The notes: generated from the sequence alone by a model not told the origin. Positions 50,473 through 59,771 are shown, counted from the stretch's first letter. The stretch: DNA of 64,000 nt from JAJDXW01 sp965214795 (GCA_965214795.1 OZ243976.1:2914001-2978000); one strand, 5' to 3'. A program made the numbers and translations.

Positions 50473-50916
50473 ATGAAGCTGCGCGAAGGCGACCCGTGGA
50501 AGCCCGCCGACGAGTACGGGCGCTCGCTTCGCGGGCTCACGGTCAACCTCCTCGTGCGCGACGTGGCGCGCGCGCTCGCCTTCGCCCGCGACGTGCTCGG
50601 TGTCGAGCCGGTGTACTGCGACCCCGACTTCGCGATGCTCCGCCACGGCCCGTCGGAGTGGATGCTCCACGCCGACCACACCTACCGCGACCATCCGCTC
50701 CACGGCAGCCTCGCGGGCGACGATGCGCGGGGGATCGGGGCGGAGATCCGGTTGCACGACACGGACCCCGATGCCGCGGAAGCGGCGGCCCACGAACGCG
50801 GGGACCCGATCGTCGCCGGGGCCATGGACAAGCCGCACGGCGTGCGTGAGGTCTTCATCCTCGACCCGGACGGCTATCTCTGGGCGATCGACCGCCCCCT
50901 CGGCGAGGCCCGCTGA
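50473..50916 (+). CDS. VOC family protein (glyoxalase-like)
   Basis: 147-residue single-domain VOC protein. After a short hydrophilic start (MKLREGDPWKPADEYGRSLR) it reads LTVNLLVRDVARALAFARDV, then an FAMLRHGPSEWMLHAD strand and the closing REVFILDPDGYLWAIDRPLG, the standard VOC ending. Possible metal ligands (His and Glu) are present, but activity cannot be assigned. Same direction as the PhyH gene, probably co-transcribed. The start is ATG 50473. Confidence 0.82.
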   Translation: MKLREGDPWKPADEYGRSLRGLTVNLLVRDVARALAFARDVLGVEPVYCDPDFAMLRHGPSEWMLHADHTYRDHPLHGSLAGDDARGIGAEIRLHDTDPDAAEAAAHERGDPIVAGAMDKPHGVREVFILDPDGYLWAIDRPLGEAR

Positions 50917-51097
50917 CGGACCTCGCCGGGGCGCTTCGGTGCCTGCCGAACCGTCCGGGTCGCTTCCCGCTGCGGACCGAATTCGCTCGGTGCGATCCGA
51001 CACGCTCAGCTCCCGACCCCCGCGGGTATCGCACCGCCGTCCCGGGCCGCTCCGGCACTTGCGGCCGCCCCCCGTCGGTGATTCACTATGCGGCCGG

Positions 51098-51173
<76 letters not shown>

Positions 51174-51352
51174 TCACCGTCGGCGGAAGATATCGACGAT
51201 CTTCGCGTTCCGGGGTTCCCGTTTCCGGACCACCGGGTGGATCGGAACCGGGAAGCGGTCGGAAGCAACCGGCATCCCGGTTCCGTCGTTGCGGCGGGGT
51301 GAACCCGATCGTGGGACCATCGGCGCGGCACCGTCCCCCGGCCCGCTGAGCC

Positions 51353-51955
51353 ATGTCGCAGCTCGATCTCTTTCAACGTCGAACCCCGCCGCAATCCGGC
51401 CGGACGCCCGCCGCGCCCCGGCGGTTGCAGCTCGATGCGAGTTCGTGGGTGGAACATCATGCCGGGTGGCTCACGGGACACGGAGAGCTCTTCGAAGCAT
51501 TGCGCACGGGACTCGAATGGCACGTCGAGCGGCGCGCGATGTACGACTCCCTCATCGAGGTCCCCCGGCTCACCGCGACGATCCCCGATGACGGGCCCTG
51601 CCCACCGGCGCTCGCTCGTGCCTGCGATGCGCTGGAACGGCGCTACCGGCGGCGGTTCGAGAGCGTTCGACTGGCCCTGTACCGGGATGGCCGGGACAGC
51701 GTCGCGATGCACGGCGATCGGATCGGGCGGCGCATCGCGGACACGGTGGTGGCGATCCTCTCCCTCGGTGCGGCGCGGCGATTTCTGCTGAAGCCGGCCG
51801 CGGGCGGGCGTTCCCTGCGTTTCGACCTCGGGGGCGGCGACCTGCTGGTCATGGGCGGCGCGTGCCAGCGCAGGTGGCGCCACGGCATACCGAAGGTGAA
51901 GTCGGCCGAACCGCGGATCAGCATCCAGTTTCGCGAGCGACGTGAAGATGCCTGA
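51353..51955 (+). CDS. alpha-ketoglutarate-dependent dioxygenase AlkB-like
   Basis: 200-residue Fe(II)/2-oxoglutarate enzyme of the AlkB family, which repairs alkylated DNA or RNA. The metal triad is H-x-D in DSVAMHGDRIG and His in RWRHGIPKV. The 2-oxoglutarate-binding Arg pair is in EPRISIQFRER. The N-terminus is hydrophilic (LDLFQRRTPP). The start is ATG 51353. Single gene, convergent with the MhpA-like gene; its place beside tRNA-Lys carries no functional hint. Confidence 0.88.
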   Translation: MSQLDLFQRRTPPQSGRTPAAPRRLQLDASSWVEHHAGWLTGHGELFEALRTGLEWHVERRAMYDSLIEVPRLTATIPDDGPCPPALARACDALERRYRRRFESVRLALYRDGRDSVAMHGDRIGRRIADTVVAILSLGAARRFLLKPAAGGRSLRFDLGGGDLLVMGGACQRRWRHGIPKVKSAEPRISIQFRERREDA

Positions 51956-52027
51956 TCCGCGTCCGCCTCTCGGGCGAAGCGCCCGAACCGAGCCCGGCCG
52001 CCCGGCCGCCCGGCCGCCACGACGTGT

Positions 52028-53662
52028 TCACACCGATGGATACGATGGTGGATGCGATGGGGTTGCCGTCGGCGGATGGGAATCACCGATGCTCGGGGCG
52101 CTCGCATCGCTCCGTCCCGTGATGCGCGGGGCGAGGGTGAACGCGCCTCGGTGCAGGCGGGAGGCGAGCTCGTCGAGGACGCGCCGGAGCGCCGCCTCGT
52201 CGTGCGCGGTAGCGAAAACGTAGCGGTCGGGGCGGACGACGACCGCCGCCGCGCCCCGCCCGGCCAGCCACGCTTCGACCTCCGGCCCCGGCGCATCGAC
52301 GAAGGCGAGGTCGAGGCCGTCCCGGGGCTCGTCGCCCGGGCTGCGGGCCCGCGCATCGAGCGCGTCGAGGGGGAGTACCGAGAGCACCGCGAACCGACCG
52401 CCCACCGCCTCGTCGAGACGGCGCCCGTCGGCAAGCCGCGGCTGCGCGAACACGGCCCCGCTCGCCGGTGACCCTCCCGTCCACACCCCCGGACCGAGCC
52501 GCGGCTGCGGAAAGTCGAACATCCGCGGGCCGCTCGCGCGGAACTCGGCGTCGCGAGCCTCGGCCACGGCCGGGTCCGTCGCCTGGATGACGGCGCCGAG
52601 GCGCACCGCCAGCTCGATGAACTCGCGCACGTGGGGGCTTCGTTCGCTCTCGTAGGTGTCGAGCAGCGACTCGCCGGCCTTGCCGGCCACCACCATCGCG
52701 AGCTTCCAGGCGAGGTTGGAGGCGTCCCGGATGCCGGCGCACATGCCCTGCCCGAGAAAGGGCGGGGTCTGGTGCGCGCTGTCCCCGGCCAGCATCAGCC
52801 GGCCGCGGCGCCACGGGGCGGCGACCAGCGCGTGGAAGGTATAGACCGCGGCGCGCTCGAGGTGGGCGTCGTCCGGACCGATGGCGTGAGCCAGCAACGG
52901 CCAGACCCGCGCGGGCCGCACGATCTCGGCCTCGTCGTCGCCCGGCATGAGCATGATCTCCCAGCGATGCCGGAGCCCCTTCACGTGCACGCGGGTCATC
53001 GGCCGGCGCGGATCGCAGTGCTGGACCGTAAAGTCGGGAAGCCGGCTCGCGCGTTCCGACCCGGCGCGAGCGACCACGTCGACGACGAGCCAGGGTTGAT
53101 GCAGGCCGAGGTCCCGCATCGAGGCGCCGATGGCTTCGCGGACCAGCGACCGCGCACCGTCGCAGCCGACGACGTAGCGCGCGGTCGGATCGCTCGATGC
53201 CCCGGTCTTCACCTCCCGGACGGTGACCGAAGCGTGACCGCCCACGTCACGAACGGCCCGCACCTCGTGCCCGAGGCGGACCTCGACGCTCGCGAAGCGC
53301 GCGACTCCCGCTCGGAGCACCGCGTCGAGTTCCGGCTGGTGGAAATACCAGTTGCTCGCCCAGTCGTGCGGCCCGGGGCCGTCCGTGCCGCGGCGAACCA
53401 TGAGGGTCTCGCCCGCCGCGTTGACGAAGTGCATTCCCTTCGACGTCGGGCGCGCGACGCCTGCGACCGCCTCGGCGAGCCCCGCGGCCTGGAAGACGCG
53501 CATGACCTCGCCGTCGAAGTGCACGGCCCGCGGCAGGGGATGGAGGTCGGCGTCGCGTTCCAGCACGAGCACGCGAAGCCCGCACCGGCCGAGGAGGTTG
53601 GCGAGCAGTGCGCCGACCGGGCCGAAGCCGGCTACGACGACGTCGAACTCCGGCTCAACCAC
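52028..53662 (-). CDS. FAD-dependent 3-(3-hydroxyphenyl)propionate hydroxylase-like monooxygenase (MhpA type)
   Basis: 544-residue class A flavoprotein hydroxylase. The Rossmann dinucleotide motif is VVVAGFGPVGALLANLLGR with ER at the strand-2 end. VVGCDGARSLVREAIG is the DG motif and MLAGDSAHQTPPFLGQGMCA is the GD motif. A C-terminal thioredoxin-like region follows (DLAFVDAPGPEVEAWLAGRG). It resembles MhpA of phenylpropionate degradation, but other phenols are possible. The VOC protein stop overlaps its start by 8 bp; a short Ser/Thr/Pro tail (SHPPTATPSHPPS) ends it. Confidence 0.87.
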   Translation of the reverse strand: MVEPEFDVVVAGFGPVGALLANLLGRCGLRVLVLERDADLHPLPRAVHFDGEVMRVFQAAGLAEAVAGVARPTSKGMHFVNAAGETLMVRRGTDGPGPHDWASNWYFHQPELDAVLRAGVARFASVEVRLGHEVRAVRDVGGHASVTVREVKTGASSDPTARYVVGCDGARSLVREAIGASMRDLGLHQPWLVVDVVARAGSERASRLPDFTVQHCDPRRPMTRVHVKGLRHRWEIMLMPGDDEAEIVRPARVWPLLAHAIGPDDAHLERAAVYTFHALVAAPWRRGRLMLAGDSAHQTPPFLGQGMCAGIRDASNLAWKLAMVVAGKAGESLLDTYESERSPHVREFIELAVRLGAVIQATDPAVAEARDAEFRASGPRMFDFPQPRLGPGVWTGGSPASGAVFAQPRLADGRRLDEAVGGRFAVLSVLPLDALDARARSPGDEPRDGLDLAFVDAPGPEVEAWLAGRGAAAVVVRPDRYVFATAHDEAALRRVLDELASRLHRGAFTLAPRITGRSDASAPSIGDSHPPTATPSHPPSYPSV

Positions 53663-54227
53663 CCGGCGGCGCGTCCATCCGTCGGGTCAGATCCGCCACC
53701 CAGGCTTCGCGCGTCCTGAAGCCCGGCCGCGAACGCGCGAGGCGCTCGGTCTCGGCCAGGAGGTCCTCGTCGGACCGGGTGAGATCGACGGGTTCGCGGA
53801 CCGGTTGCTCGCAATGCCACGGCGTGTCGAAGAAGAGCTCGAGCCGGGTACCTTCCGGGTCCTGAAAGTAGAGCGATATGGCGTTGCCGTGGGTCACTGG
53901 CGCCATGGCGCGCACGCGCTCGCCCTCCAGCACGGAGCGGAAGTACCGCAGGGCCGCGAGATCGGGAACGCGAAAGGAGATCTGGTTGACGACGTTGAAC
54001 TCGAGCGCCGGCGGCCGGCCGGTCGCGAGGACGAGCTGATGGTGCTCGCGCGGGTCGCGGCTCAGGAACACGAGGCCCACGCGTCCCGACGGCCCCGGCA
54101 GCTCGCCCCGGTCGGTAACGGTGAAGCCGAGCACCCGACGGTAGAAGTCCTCCATCCGGGTGAGGTCGTGCACGAAGAGGCCGACGTGGCTGAACGTCAC
54201 CTCCGGTACCCGCGTTTCGGTGTTCAT
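53655..54227 (-). CDS. VOC family protein (extradiol-dioxygenase-like)
   Basis: 190-residue protein. ATG 54227 follows GGGGAGA, giving MNTETRVPEVTFSHVGLFVH. The VOC pattern is THVGLFV-like H near residue 14, EDFYRRVLGFTVTDRG, VVNQISFRVPDLAALRYF, HGNAISLYFQDPEGTRLELF. The His and Glu positions fit a metal-dependent ring-cleavage or isomerase fold. Overlap with the MhpA-like gene suggests joint catabolism of a hydroxyaromatic. Its helical C-terminal 45 residues are longer than minimal VOC domains. Confidence 0.82.
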   Translation of the reverse strand: MNTETRVPEVTFSHVGLFVHDLTRMEDFYRRVLGFTVTDRGELPGPSGRVGLVFLSRDPREHHQLVLATGRPPALEFNVVNQISFRVPDLAALRYFRSVLEGERVRAMAPVTHGNAISLYFQDPEGTRLELFFDTPWHCEQPVREPVDLTRSDEDLLAETERLARSRPGFRTREAWVADLTRRMDAPPGG

Positions 54228-54394
54228 GGCCGTCTCCCCTCGTTGCGGGCCGGTCTCCGACCGGACGGTGGTCGTCACGACCCGGCGCAACATCATAGCG
54301 ACACCTTCACGGCGGCACCTTCACGGCGCCCGGCCCGCCGTAGCGCCGGATGCATTCCGGACAGCGGGGGGACAGGGGGATTCAATGCAAGGAG

Positions 54395-54526
54395 AAGCAG
54401 TTCTCATTTTGCTCGTCGGGTCCCGCTGCAGAACCGGCACGACCGTCGATCCGCCCCGGATCGAGTCGCAAGGAGGGGACGGCTTGCGGCTCAGGGTAAA
54501 GTCAGGCGCCAAAATGAGAACTGCTG
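54395..54526. mobile_element. MITE-3 copy 3 with perfect 15-bp ends and 9-bp target duplication
   Basis: 132-bp element. GCAGTTCTCATTTTG at 54397-54411 is exactly complementary to 54510-54524. The exact 9-bp direct repeat TGCAAGGAG flanks it (54386-54394 and 54527-54535). The freshness of ends and flanks indicates recent insertion. It lies 89 bp upstream of the TRAP binding-protein start, in a 388-bp divergent gap that otherwise holds no gene, so it may affect either operon. Confidence 0.88.
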
Positions 54527-54615
54527 TGCAAGGAGAAGCCGACGTGCATCGTCGAAGGGTCTCGAATACACTCGCCCGCAGCGCTCGATCAGGCCAACAT
54601 CGGGGGGAGAATTCG

Positions 54616-55626
54616 ATGCGCACGTCAAAGCTGCTCGCATTCTGCGTTGCGACCGCCATGGGCACGGTGGCGACGGCCGCCGACTACACGCTGACCGTCT
54701 CGAGCTGGGCGCCGCCGACCCACGGCATCAACGCCAAGCTGTGGCCGACCCTCATCGGGATGATCGAGGACGCGACCGGCGGCAAGGTCACCGCGCAGAT
54801 CAAGTACCGCTTGGGCCCGCCCCCGGCGCAGATGGATCTCGTTCAGGACGGCGCGGCCGATCTCTCGTGGATCTTTCACGGCTATCAGGCCGGCCGGTTC
54901 ACGGCGACGAAACTCATCGAGCTCCCGGGCTACGCGGGCAACGCCGAGGCCGCGTCGGTCGCGTACTGGCGCGTGCACGAGGCGCACCTCGCCGGCGCCG
55001 ACGAGCACAAGGGGGTCAAGCTCATCGGCCTGATGACCCACGGCCCGGCGCATCTGCACTCCGCGCGCAAGGTCACCTCGCTCGACCAGGTGCCGGGGAT
55101 GAAGCTGCGCGTGCCCGGCGGGGTCGGCGGCGATGCGGGCGCGGCGCTCGGCGCCACCGGGATCCAGGTTCCGGCCCCGAAGGTCTACGAGACCCTCGCG
55201 TCGAACGCTGCGGACGGGGTGGTCATGCCGTTCGAGGCGCGCAAGGGGTTCAAGCTGACCGAGGTGGCCCAGCACGTCTACGAGATGCCGGGCGGGCTGT
55301 ACCGGGGCTCGTTCGCGCTCATCATGAACCAGGAGGCGTTCGACGGCCTGCCGGAGGAGCTGCGCACGGCGCTCGATGAGAAGGTCTTTGGCGAGCCGGC
55401 ATCACGGATGGCGGGGACGGTGTGGGACGAGATCGACGTCGCCGGCCGGGAGGTCACGCTCGCCGCCGCGGACAATTCGATCAATCCCGCCTCCGCGGCC
55501 GACATCGAGGCCTGGGAGGCCATCGCCGAGAACATCCGCGCAAGCGTCCTCGCCGAGATCGAGGCCAAGGGCATCGACGCCACGGCGGCGCACGCCATGG
55601 TCGAGGCCGAGATGGCGAAGAACTAG
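54616..55626 (+). CDS. TRAP transporter solute-binding protein, DctP family
   Basis: 336-residue periplasmic binding protein. A signal peptide is visible (MRTSKLLAFCVATAMGTVAT, cleavage likely after ATA). The mature part has TLTVSSWAPPTHGINAKLWP, then VTSLDQVPGMKLRVPGG with the Arg that binds a carboxylate in this family, and VMPFEARKGFKL. GGGGAGA lies just before ATG 54616. DctQ and DctM follow at once, completing a TRAP system for import of an organic acid; the ligand cannot be told from sequence. Confidence 0.92.
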   Translation: MRTSKLLAFCVATAMGTVATAADYTLTVSSWAPPTHGINAKLWPTLIGMIEDATGGKVTAQIKYRLGPPPAQMDLVQDGAADLSWIFHGYQAGRFTATKLIELPGYAGNAEAASVAYWRVHEAHLAGADEHKGVKLIGLMTHGPAHLHSARKVTSLDQVPGMKLRVPGGVGGDAGAALGATGIQVPAPKVYETLASNAADGVVMPFEARKGFKLTEVAQHVYEMPGGLYRGSFALIMNQEAFDGLPEELRTALDEKVFGEPASRMAGTVWDEIDVAGREVTLAAADNSINPASAADIEAWEAIAENIRASVLAEIEAKGIDATAAHAMVEAEMAKN

Positions 55627-55694
55627 TCCGGCCTCCGTGAGGCTTCGCTGACCGGGCCCCCCGCAGCCGGCGCCGGCTGCGGGGCCGCCGTCCC

Positions 55695-56198
55695 GTGACC
55701 GTCCTCATCCGATTCGCGCGCGGGGCGGGCCGCGCCCCCGTGCTGCTCGCGGTCGCGGCGCTGTTCGTCATGATGGTCATGACGTTCTTCGACGTAGTGC
55801 TGCGCTCGACCGTCAACACCCCCATCGAAGCGGCCACCGAGCTCACCCGGATCCTCATGGCGGTCGTGGTGTTCTCCGCCCTTCCGGTCGTCTCCGGGCG
55901 GGCCGGGCACATCTCGGTGGACGTGCTCGACCGGGTCTTCCCCCGCACCGCCGCCCGCTGGCGCGACGCCGTCGTCAATCTGGTCTCCGGGTCGATGCTG
56001 TGGTGGCCGGCCGAACGGGTCACGGTGCTGGCCGAGCGGGCGCGGAGCTACGGCGACGTCACCGAGTACCTGGGGATCCCCCAGTTCTACATCGGCTGGT
56101 TCATTGCCGTGTTCACCTTCGCCACCGCCCTCGTCCTCAGCCTGCGCGGGTTGCTGCTCGTGTTCGCGCCCGACCTCGTCCGACCGGCCGATGATTGA
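55695..56198 (+). CDS. TRAP transporter small permease, DctQ family
   Basis: 167-residue membrane protein with four hydrophobic segments (VLLAVAALFVMMVMTFFDVV; ILMAVVVFSALPVVSG; AVVNLVSGSMLWWPAE; FYIGWFIAVFTFATALVLSL). The conserved RAGHISVDVL loop lies after the second. The start is GTG 55695. It joins the binding protein to the large permease and overlaps the dctM-like gene by 8 bp. Confidence 0.88.
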   Translation: MTVLIRFARGAGRAPVLLAVAALFVMMVMTFFDVVLRSTVNTPIEAATELTRILMAVVVFSALPVVSGRAGHISVDVLDRVFPRTAARWRDAVVNLVSGSMLWWPAERVTVLAERARSYGDVTEYLGIPQFYIGWFIAVFTFATALVLSLRGLLLVFAPDLVRPADD

Positions 56199-57504
56199 AG
56201 CGCTGGTCGGCTTCGCCGCGGTGCTGGCCCTCGTCCTGCTCCGCATGCCGATCGCGTTCGCGATGGGTCTCGTCGGCATGCTCGGCTACATGCACCTCAA
56301 CTCCTATCGCGGGGCCATCTCGATGGTCGGGCGGCTGATCATCGACACCACCCAGAACTACGGGTTGTCCGTCGTCCCGCTGTTCATCCTGATGGGGCTC
56401 TTCGTCAACAAGGGGGGGCTCTCGCGCGAGCTTTACCGAGCCTCCCACGCGTTCCTCGGCCATTTCCGGGGCGGCCTCGCGATGGCGACGATCTGCGCGT
56501 GCGCCGGGTTCTCGGCCATCTGCGGATCGTCGCTCGCCACCGCCGCGACCATGTCGAAGGTGGCGATGCCGCAGATGCGCCGGTTCGGCTACGACGACAG
56601 CCTGTCCACCGCGTCGGTCGCGGCCGGCGGCACCCTCGGCATCCTGATCCCGCCGTCGGTCATCCTCGTCATCTACGGACTGCTGACCGAGACCTCGATC
56701 GGCAAGCTCTTCATCGCCGGCATCGTTCCCGGCTTGCTCGGCGTGCTGTGCTACCTCGCGGCGGTGCGCTTCACGGTCGCCCGTCGCCCGGAGGCCGGCC
56801 CGGCCGGGGAGCGGACGACCTGGGCGGGCCGGGGGCGGGCGCTGCGCAGCGTCTGGGCCGTGCTGCTGCTGTTCTTCCTCGTCATCGGCGGGCTCTATGG
56901 CACGTTCGACGTGTGGCCGCTCAATCTCACGTTCTCTCCCACCGAGGCGGCCGGCATGGGCGCAATGGGCGCGTTCATCATCGCGCTCGCGCGCGGCACC
57001 CTGACCGTCCGGGACACGTTCGAGGTGCTTCGCGAGACGGCCTTCACCACTGCCTCGCTGTTCACCGTGCTCATCGGCGCCTGGGTGTTCTCGAACTTCG
57101 TGAACCTGGCCGGGCTGCCGGAAGGACTGCGGGCGCTCGTCACGGACCACGCGGTCTCGCCCGAGACAGTGATGCTGCTTATCCTCCTCGTCTATCTCGC
57201 GCTCGGCTGCGTGTTCGAGTCGCTGTCGATGCTGCTGCTGACCGTGCCGATCTTCTTCCCGCTCGTCATCGGTCTCGGCTACGACCCCGTGTGGTTCGGC
57301 ATCATCGTCGTGGTGGTGACGGAGATCAGCCTGATCACCCCGCCGGTCGGGCTCAACGTGTTCGTGCTGAGGGGCGTCGTCCCCGACGTCTCGACGGGCA
57401 CCGTCTTTCGCGGCGTCACCCCGTTCTGGATCGCCGACCTCTTCCGGCTCGCCCTGCTCGTCATGCTGCCGTGGCTGGCCCTGGCCCTGCCGAACTCCAT
57501 GTGA
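56191..57504 (+). CDS. TRAP transporter large permease, DctM family
   Basis: 437-residue inner-membrane protein with about 12 hydrophobic segments. The family motifs are SVVPLFILMGLFVNKGGLSR and CACAGFSAICGSSLATAATM near the N-terminus, GTLGILIPPSVILVIYGLLT in the middle, and ISLITPPVGLNVFVLRGV near the end. It provides the cation-coupled translocation path for the binding protein. The start ATG 56191 overlaps the small permease (ATGATTGA). No terminator is obvious downstream. Confidence 0.93.
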   Translation: MIEALVGFAAVLALVLLRMPIAFAMGLVGMLGYMHLNSYRGAISMVGRLIIDTTQNYGLSVVPLFILMGLFVNKGGLSRELYRASHAFLGHFRGGLAMATICACAGFSAICGSSLATAATMSKVAMPQMRRFGYDDSLSTASVAAGGTLGILIPPSVILVIYGLLTETSIGKLFIAGIVPGLLGVLCYLAAVRFTVARRPEAGPAGERTTWAGRGRALRSVWAVLLLFFLVIGGLYGTFDVWPLNLTFSPTEAAGMGAMGAFIIALARGTLTVRDTFEVLRETAFTTASLFTVLIGAWVFSNFVNLAGLPEGLRALVTDHAVSPETVMLLILLVYLALGCVFESLSMLLLTVPIFFPLVIGLGYDPVWFGIIVVVVTEISLITPPVGLNVFVLRGVVPDVSTGTVFRGVTPFWIADLFRLALLVMLPWLALALPNSM

Positions 57505-57600
57505 TTCGGGGATCGGGCCCGCTCTTCCGGACAAGGTGGCGAGTCCGCGCGCGGGGGCCGCCAACGGGTCCGGGCAGGCGGTTCTCGCGGTTCTCAAGGT

Positions 57601-57670
57601 CCCGGACCTGTCCCCCTGCCCGCTCCTCCGGTTCATCTCCGGGTTGGAAAGGACCGTATTGGAAAGGACT
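57601..57670. repeat. repeat F copy
   Basis: GGTTCATCTCCGGGTTGGAA and the preceding GGACCTGTCCCCCTGCCC match, in reverse orientation, 62329-62385. A short unit TTGGAAAGGAC is repeated twice here. It lies in the 248-bp gap between the TRAP operon and dnaQ, which holds nothing else recognisable. Confidence 0.5.
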
Positions 57671-57752
57671 TTGCACCGGCGGGCGCGGGGCGGACGGGAA
57701 GCATATGCGAATCGAGGGGCGGCGACCTGGGGGCGACCTGGGGGCAGCGGCG

Positions 57753-58457
57753 CTACTCGTCAGTGCCGCCCGGTTCTTCATGGCGCCAGGCGCAGGCGCC
57801 GCCCACTGCCCGATCGATCTGATCCAGCCGAGCCTCGTGCCGGGCAAGCTCCTCGGGAGTCGCACGCACCACCCGCAGCGCGGGACGCGCCTTCGACCGG
57901 ACCCGGCTGCCGCGCGCCGTGGCGGGGGCCAGATCCATCCGGGTCTGGCCACCGGTCATCACGAGGTAGACCTCGGCGAGGAGCTCCGCGTCGAGGCGGG
58001 CGCCGTGAACGGTGCGCCGCGAGCCGTCCACCCTGTAGCGAACGCAGAGCGCGTCGAGACTGTTGCGCTGCCCGGGATGCCGCTGCCGGGCAAGCTCGAG
58101 GGTATCCAGGATCGGGTGGCGCCCACTCAGCCGGGGACGCGAGCATCGATCCAGCTCCGCGTCGAGAAATGCGAGATCGAACGGAGCGTTGTGGATGATG
58201 AGCTCGGCCCCGTCGAGGAATGCGAGGAACTCGTCCGCATGGTCCGCGAACTTCGGCCGGTTCGCGAGCTCCGCGTACGACATGCCGTGCACGCGCTCCG
58301 CCCCCGCTTCGATCTCCCGCTCGGGGTCGAAGTAGCGATGGAAAGCCGCGCCGGTGAGACGACGATCCACGAGCTCGAGCGCCGCGGCCTCGATGACCCG
58401 ATGCCCCGCCTCGGGCTCGAGCCCCGTCGTCTCGGTATCGAGAACGATCCGACGCAT
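57753..58457 (-). CDS. dnaQ: DNA polymerase III subunit epsilon (proofreading exonuclease)
   Basis: 234-residue 3'-5' exonuclease. The DEDDh motifs are RRIVLDTETTGLEPEAGHRV (ExoI), IIHNAPFDLAFLDAEL (ExoII) and TVHGARLDAELLAEVYL (ExoIII, with the HxxxxxD). The Q-rich or hydrophobic C-terminal part that binds the polymerase alpha subunit is present as a helical tail (ATPEELARHEARLDQIDRAV). The start is ATG 58457, 20 bp below rnhA on the same strand, as in many relatives (in E. coli the pair is divergent). Confidence 0.95.
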   Translation of the reverse strand: MRRIVLDTETTGLEPEAGHRVIEAAALELVDRRLTGAAFHRYFDPEREIEAGAERVHGMSYAELANRPKFADHADEFLAFLDGAELIIHNAPFDLAFLDAELDRCSRPRLSGRHPILDTLELARQRHPGQRNSLDALCVRYRVDGSRRTVHGARLDAELLAEVYLVMTGGQTRMDLAPATARGSRVRSKARPALRVVRATPEELARHEARLDQIDRAVGGACAWRHEEPGGTDE

Positions 58458-58477
58458 CCCGGTCCCGTCCCCCTCGT

Positions 58478-58957
58478 TCAGTCGGGCGGGCCGGCATCAG
58501 GGCTGCCGGGCGATTCCCCGGTACCGACCGCCGCCGCCTCGGCGCGCGCGCGCCGGTCGACCCGTTCGTTTTCCGGGTGCCCGCTGTGGCCCCGGGTCCA
58601 CACCCAGTCGACCGCATGCCCGGCCGCCGCCGCCTCCAGCCGTTGCCACAGATCGACGTTCTTGACCGGCCGTCCGCCCGCCGTCCGCCATCCCCGCCGC
58701 TTCCAGCCGGCAAGCCAGCGAGTGATGCCATCGCGCACGTAGGTCGAATCGGTCACGAGCCGAACCCGGCACGGACGGCGCAAGACCTCGAGCCCGTGGA
58801 TGGCCGCGAGCAACTCCATCCGGTTGTTGGTGGTGTACACCTCCCGGCCTCCGATTTCGTGCTCGCGCCCCCGGAACCGCAACAGAGCCGCCCAGCCCCC
58901 GGGACCGGGATTTCCGCGGCTCGCCCCGTCGGTGAATATCTCGACCGGCTCCCGCAT
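58478..58957 (-). CDS. rnhA: ribonuclease HI
   Basis: 159-residue enzyme that cuts RNA in RNA-DNA hybrids. The four catalytic residues are visible: Asp in VEIFTDGASRGNPGPGGW, Glu in NNRMELLAAIHGL, Asp in RLVTDSTYVRDGI, and the final Asp in GHPENERVDRRARAEA. The start is chosen at ATG 58957 because the family N-terminus begins right there; ATG 58978 and ATG 58999 would add unconserved residues overlapping the methyltransferase gene. Confidence 0.94.
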   Translation of the reverse strand: MREPVEIFTDGASRGNPGPGGWAALLRFRGREHEIGGREVYTTNNRMELLAAIHGLEVLRRPCRVRLVTDSTYVRDGITRWLAGWKRRGWRTAGGRPVKNVDLWQRLEAAAAGHAVDWVWTRGHSGHPENERVDRRARAEAAAVGTGESPGSPDAGPPD

Positions 58958-58967
58958 CGAGGGTTGG

Positions 58968-59771
58968 TCAAGCCGCATCGTCGGCCGGGAACCCGCCAAG
59001 CCCCCGCATGGCCGATCCGGCCAGTCCCGCTTCCCGGATCGGCTTTCGCCTCCTCCGCCACGCCGGCCGCACCGGCGTCACGGTCGCGGTCCGTTTCCGC
59101 GCGACCAGGATCCAGGTCCCGCACAGACGGGGCCAGAGCCTTGGCCCGACCCTTTCGAATACCTGAAGGTGGCGAAGGATCCGGGCATTCGGCCACGGGG
59201 GGCGGAAGAAGCAGCCTTCGTTCGCGACGGTGTCGAAGCCGAGGACCGAGAGCCAGTCCCGCACCCGCGAGGCGGTGTAGAAGCGCCCGTTCCAGGGGGC
59301 GCCGCGATGACGGAGGAGGTTCCAGACACCCATCAGACCGAGTGCGTTATATCCGGCCACGATCACATGACCTTCGGGTACCAGAACCCGTTCGGATTCT
59401 CGTAGTATCGCGTAAGGATCTTCTTCAAATTCAATTACATGTGGAAGAATGACAATGTCGATGCTGTCCGATCCGACGGGCATCGCGCCGGCGCGACCCA
59501 GGACGCGGGAACAGCGGGTCGCAGGCAGGACGACACCCGACTCCGGTTCCGGTTCGGATGCGGCCGGCGCTCTCAACCACGTGCAATGCTGGACCCGTGC
59601 GGCACCGAGAGCGGGCAGGTAGTCGCACGAGCCGACAATCAGCAGGTGATACCCGAACAAGTTGGAAATCAATGGGATGAGGCAGCGTTTCTCCATATCG
59701 AGGACGAGACGCCCCGGCATGCGCCGATGCCAGTCGGCAAGATGTCCGCCGCTTTCCGGAAGATGCCGCAC
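58968..59771 (-). CDS. class I SAM-dependent methyltransferase (YafS-like)
   Basis: 267-residue methyltransferase-fold protein. The SAM-binding signature is a weak HLLIVGSCDYLP; the post-I region IDIVILPHVIEFEEDPYAIL, then LRESERVLVPEGHVIVAGYN, is typical of methyltransferase domain 11 proteins. LMGVWNLLRHRG and GFDTVANEGCFFRPPW are conserved in the gammaproteobacterial gene found between gloB and rnhA. gloB is absent here; mltD is directly divergent. The substrate is unknown. The start is ATG 59771. Confidence 0.85.
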   Translation of the reverse strand: MRHLPESGGHLADWHRRMPGRLVLDMEKRCLIPLISNLFGYHLLIVGSCDYLPALGAARVQHCTWLRAPAASEPEPESGVVLPATRCSRVLGRAGAMPVGSDSIDIVILPHVIEFEEDPYAILRESERVLVPEGHVIVAGYNALGLMGVWNLLRHRGAPWNGRFYTASRVRDWLSVLGFDTVANEGCFFRPPWPNARILRHLQVFERVGPRLWPRLCGTWILVARKRTATVTPVRPAWRRRRKPIREAGLAGSAMRGLGGFPADDAA

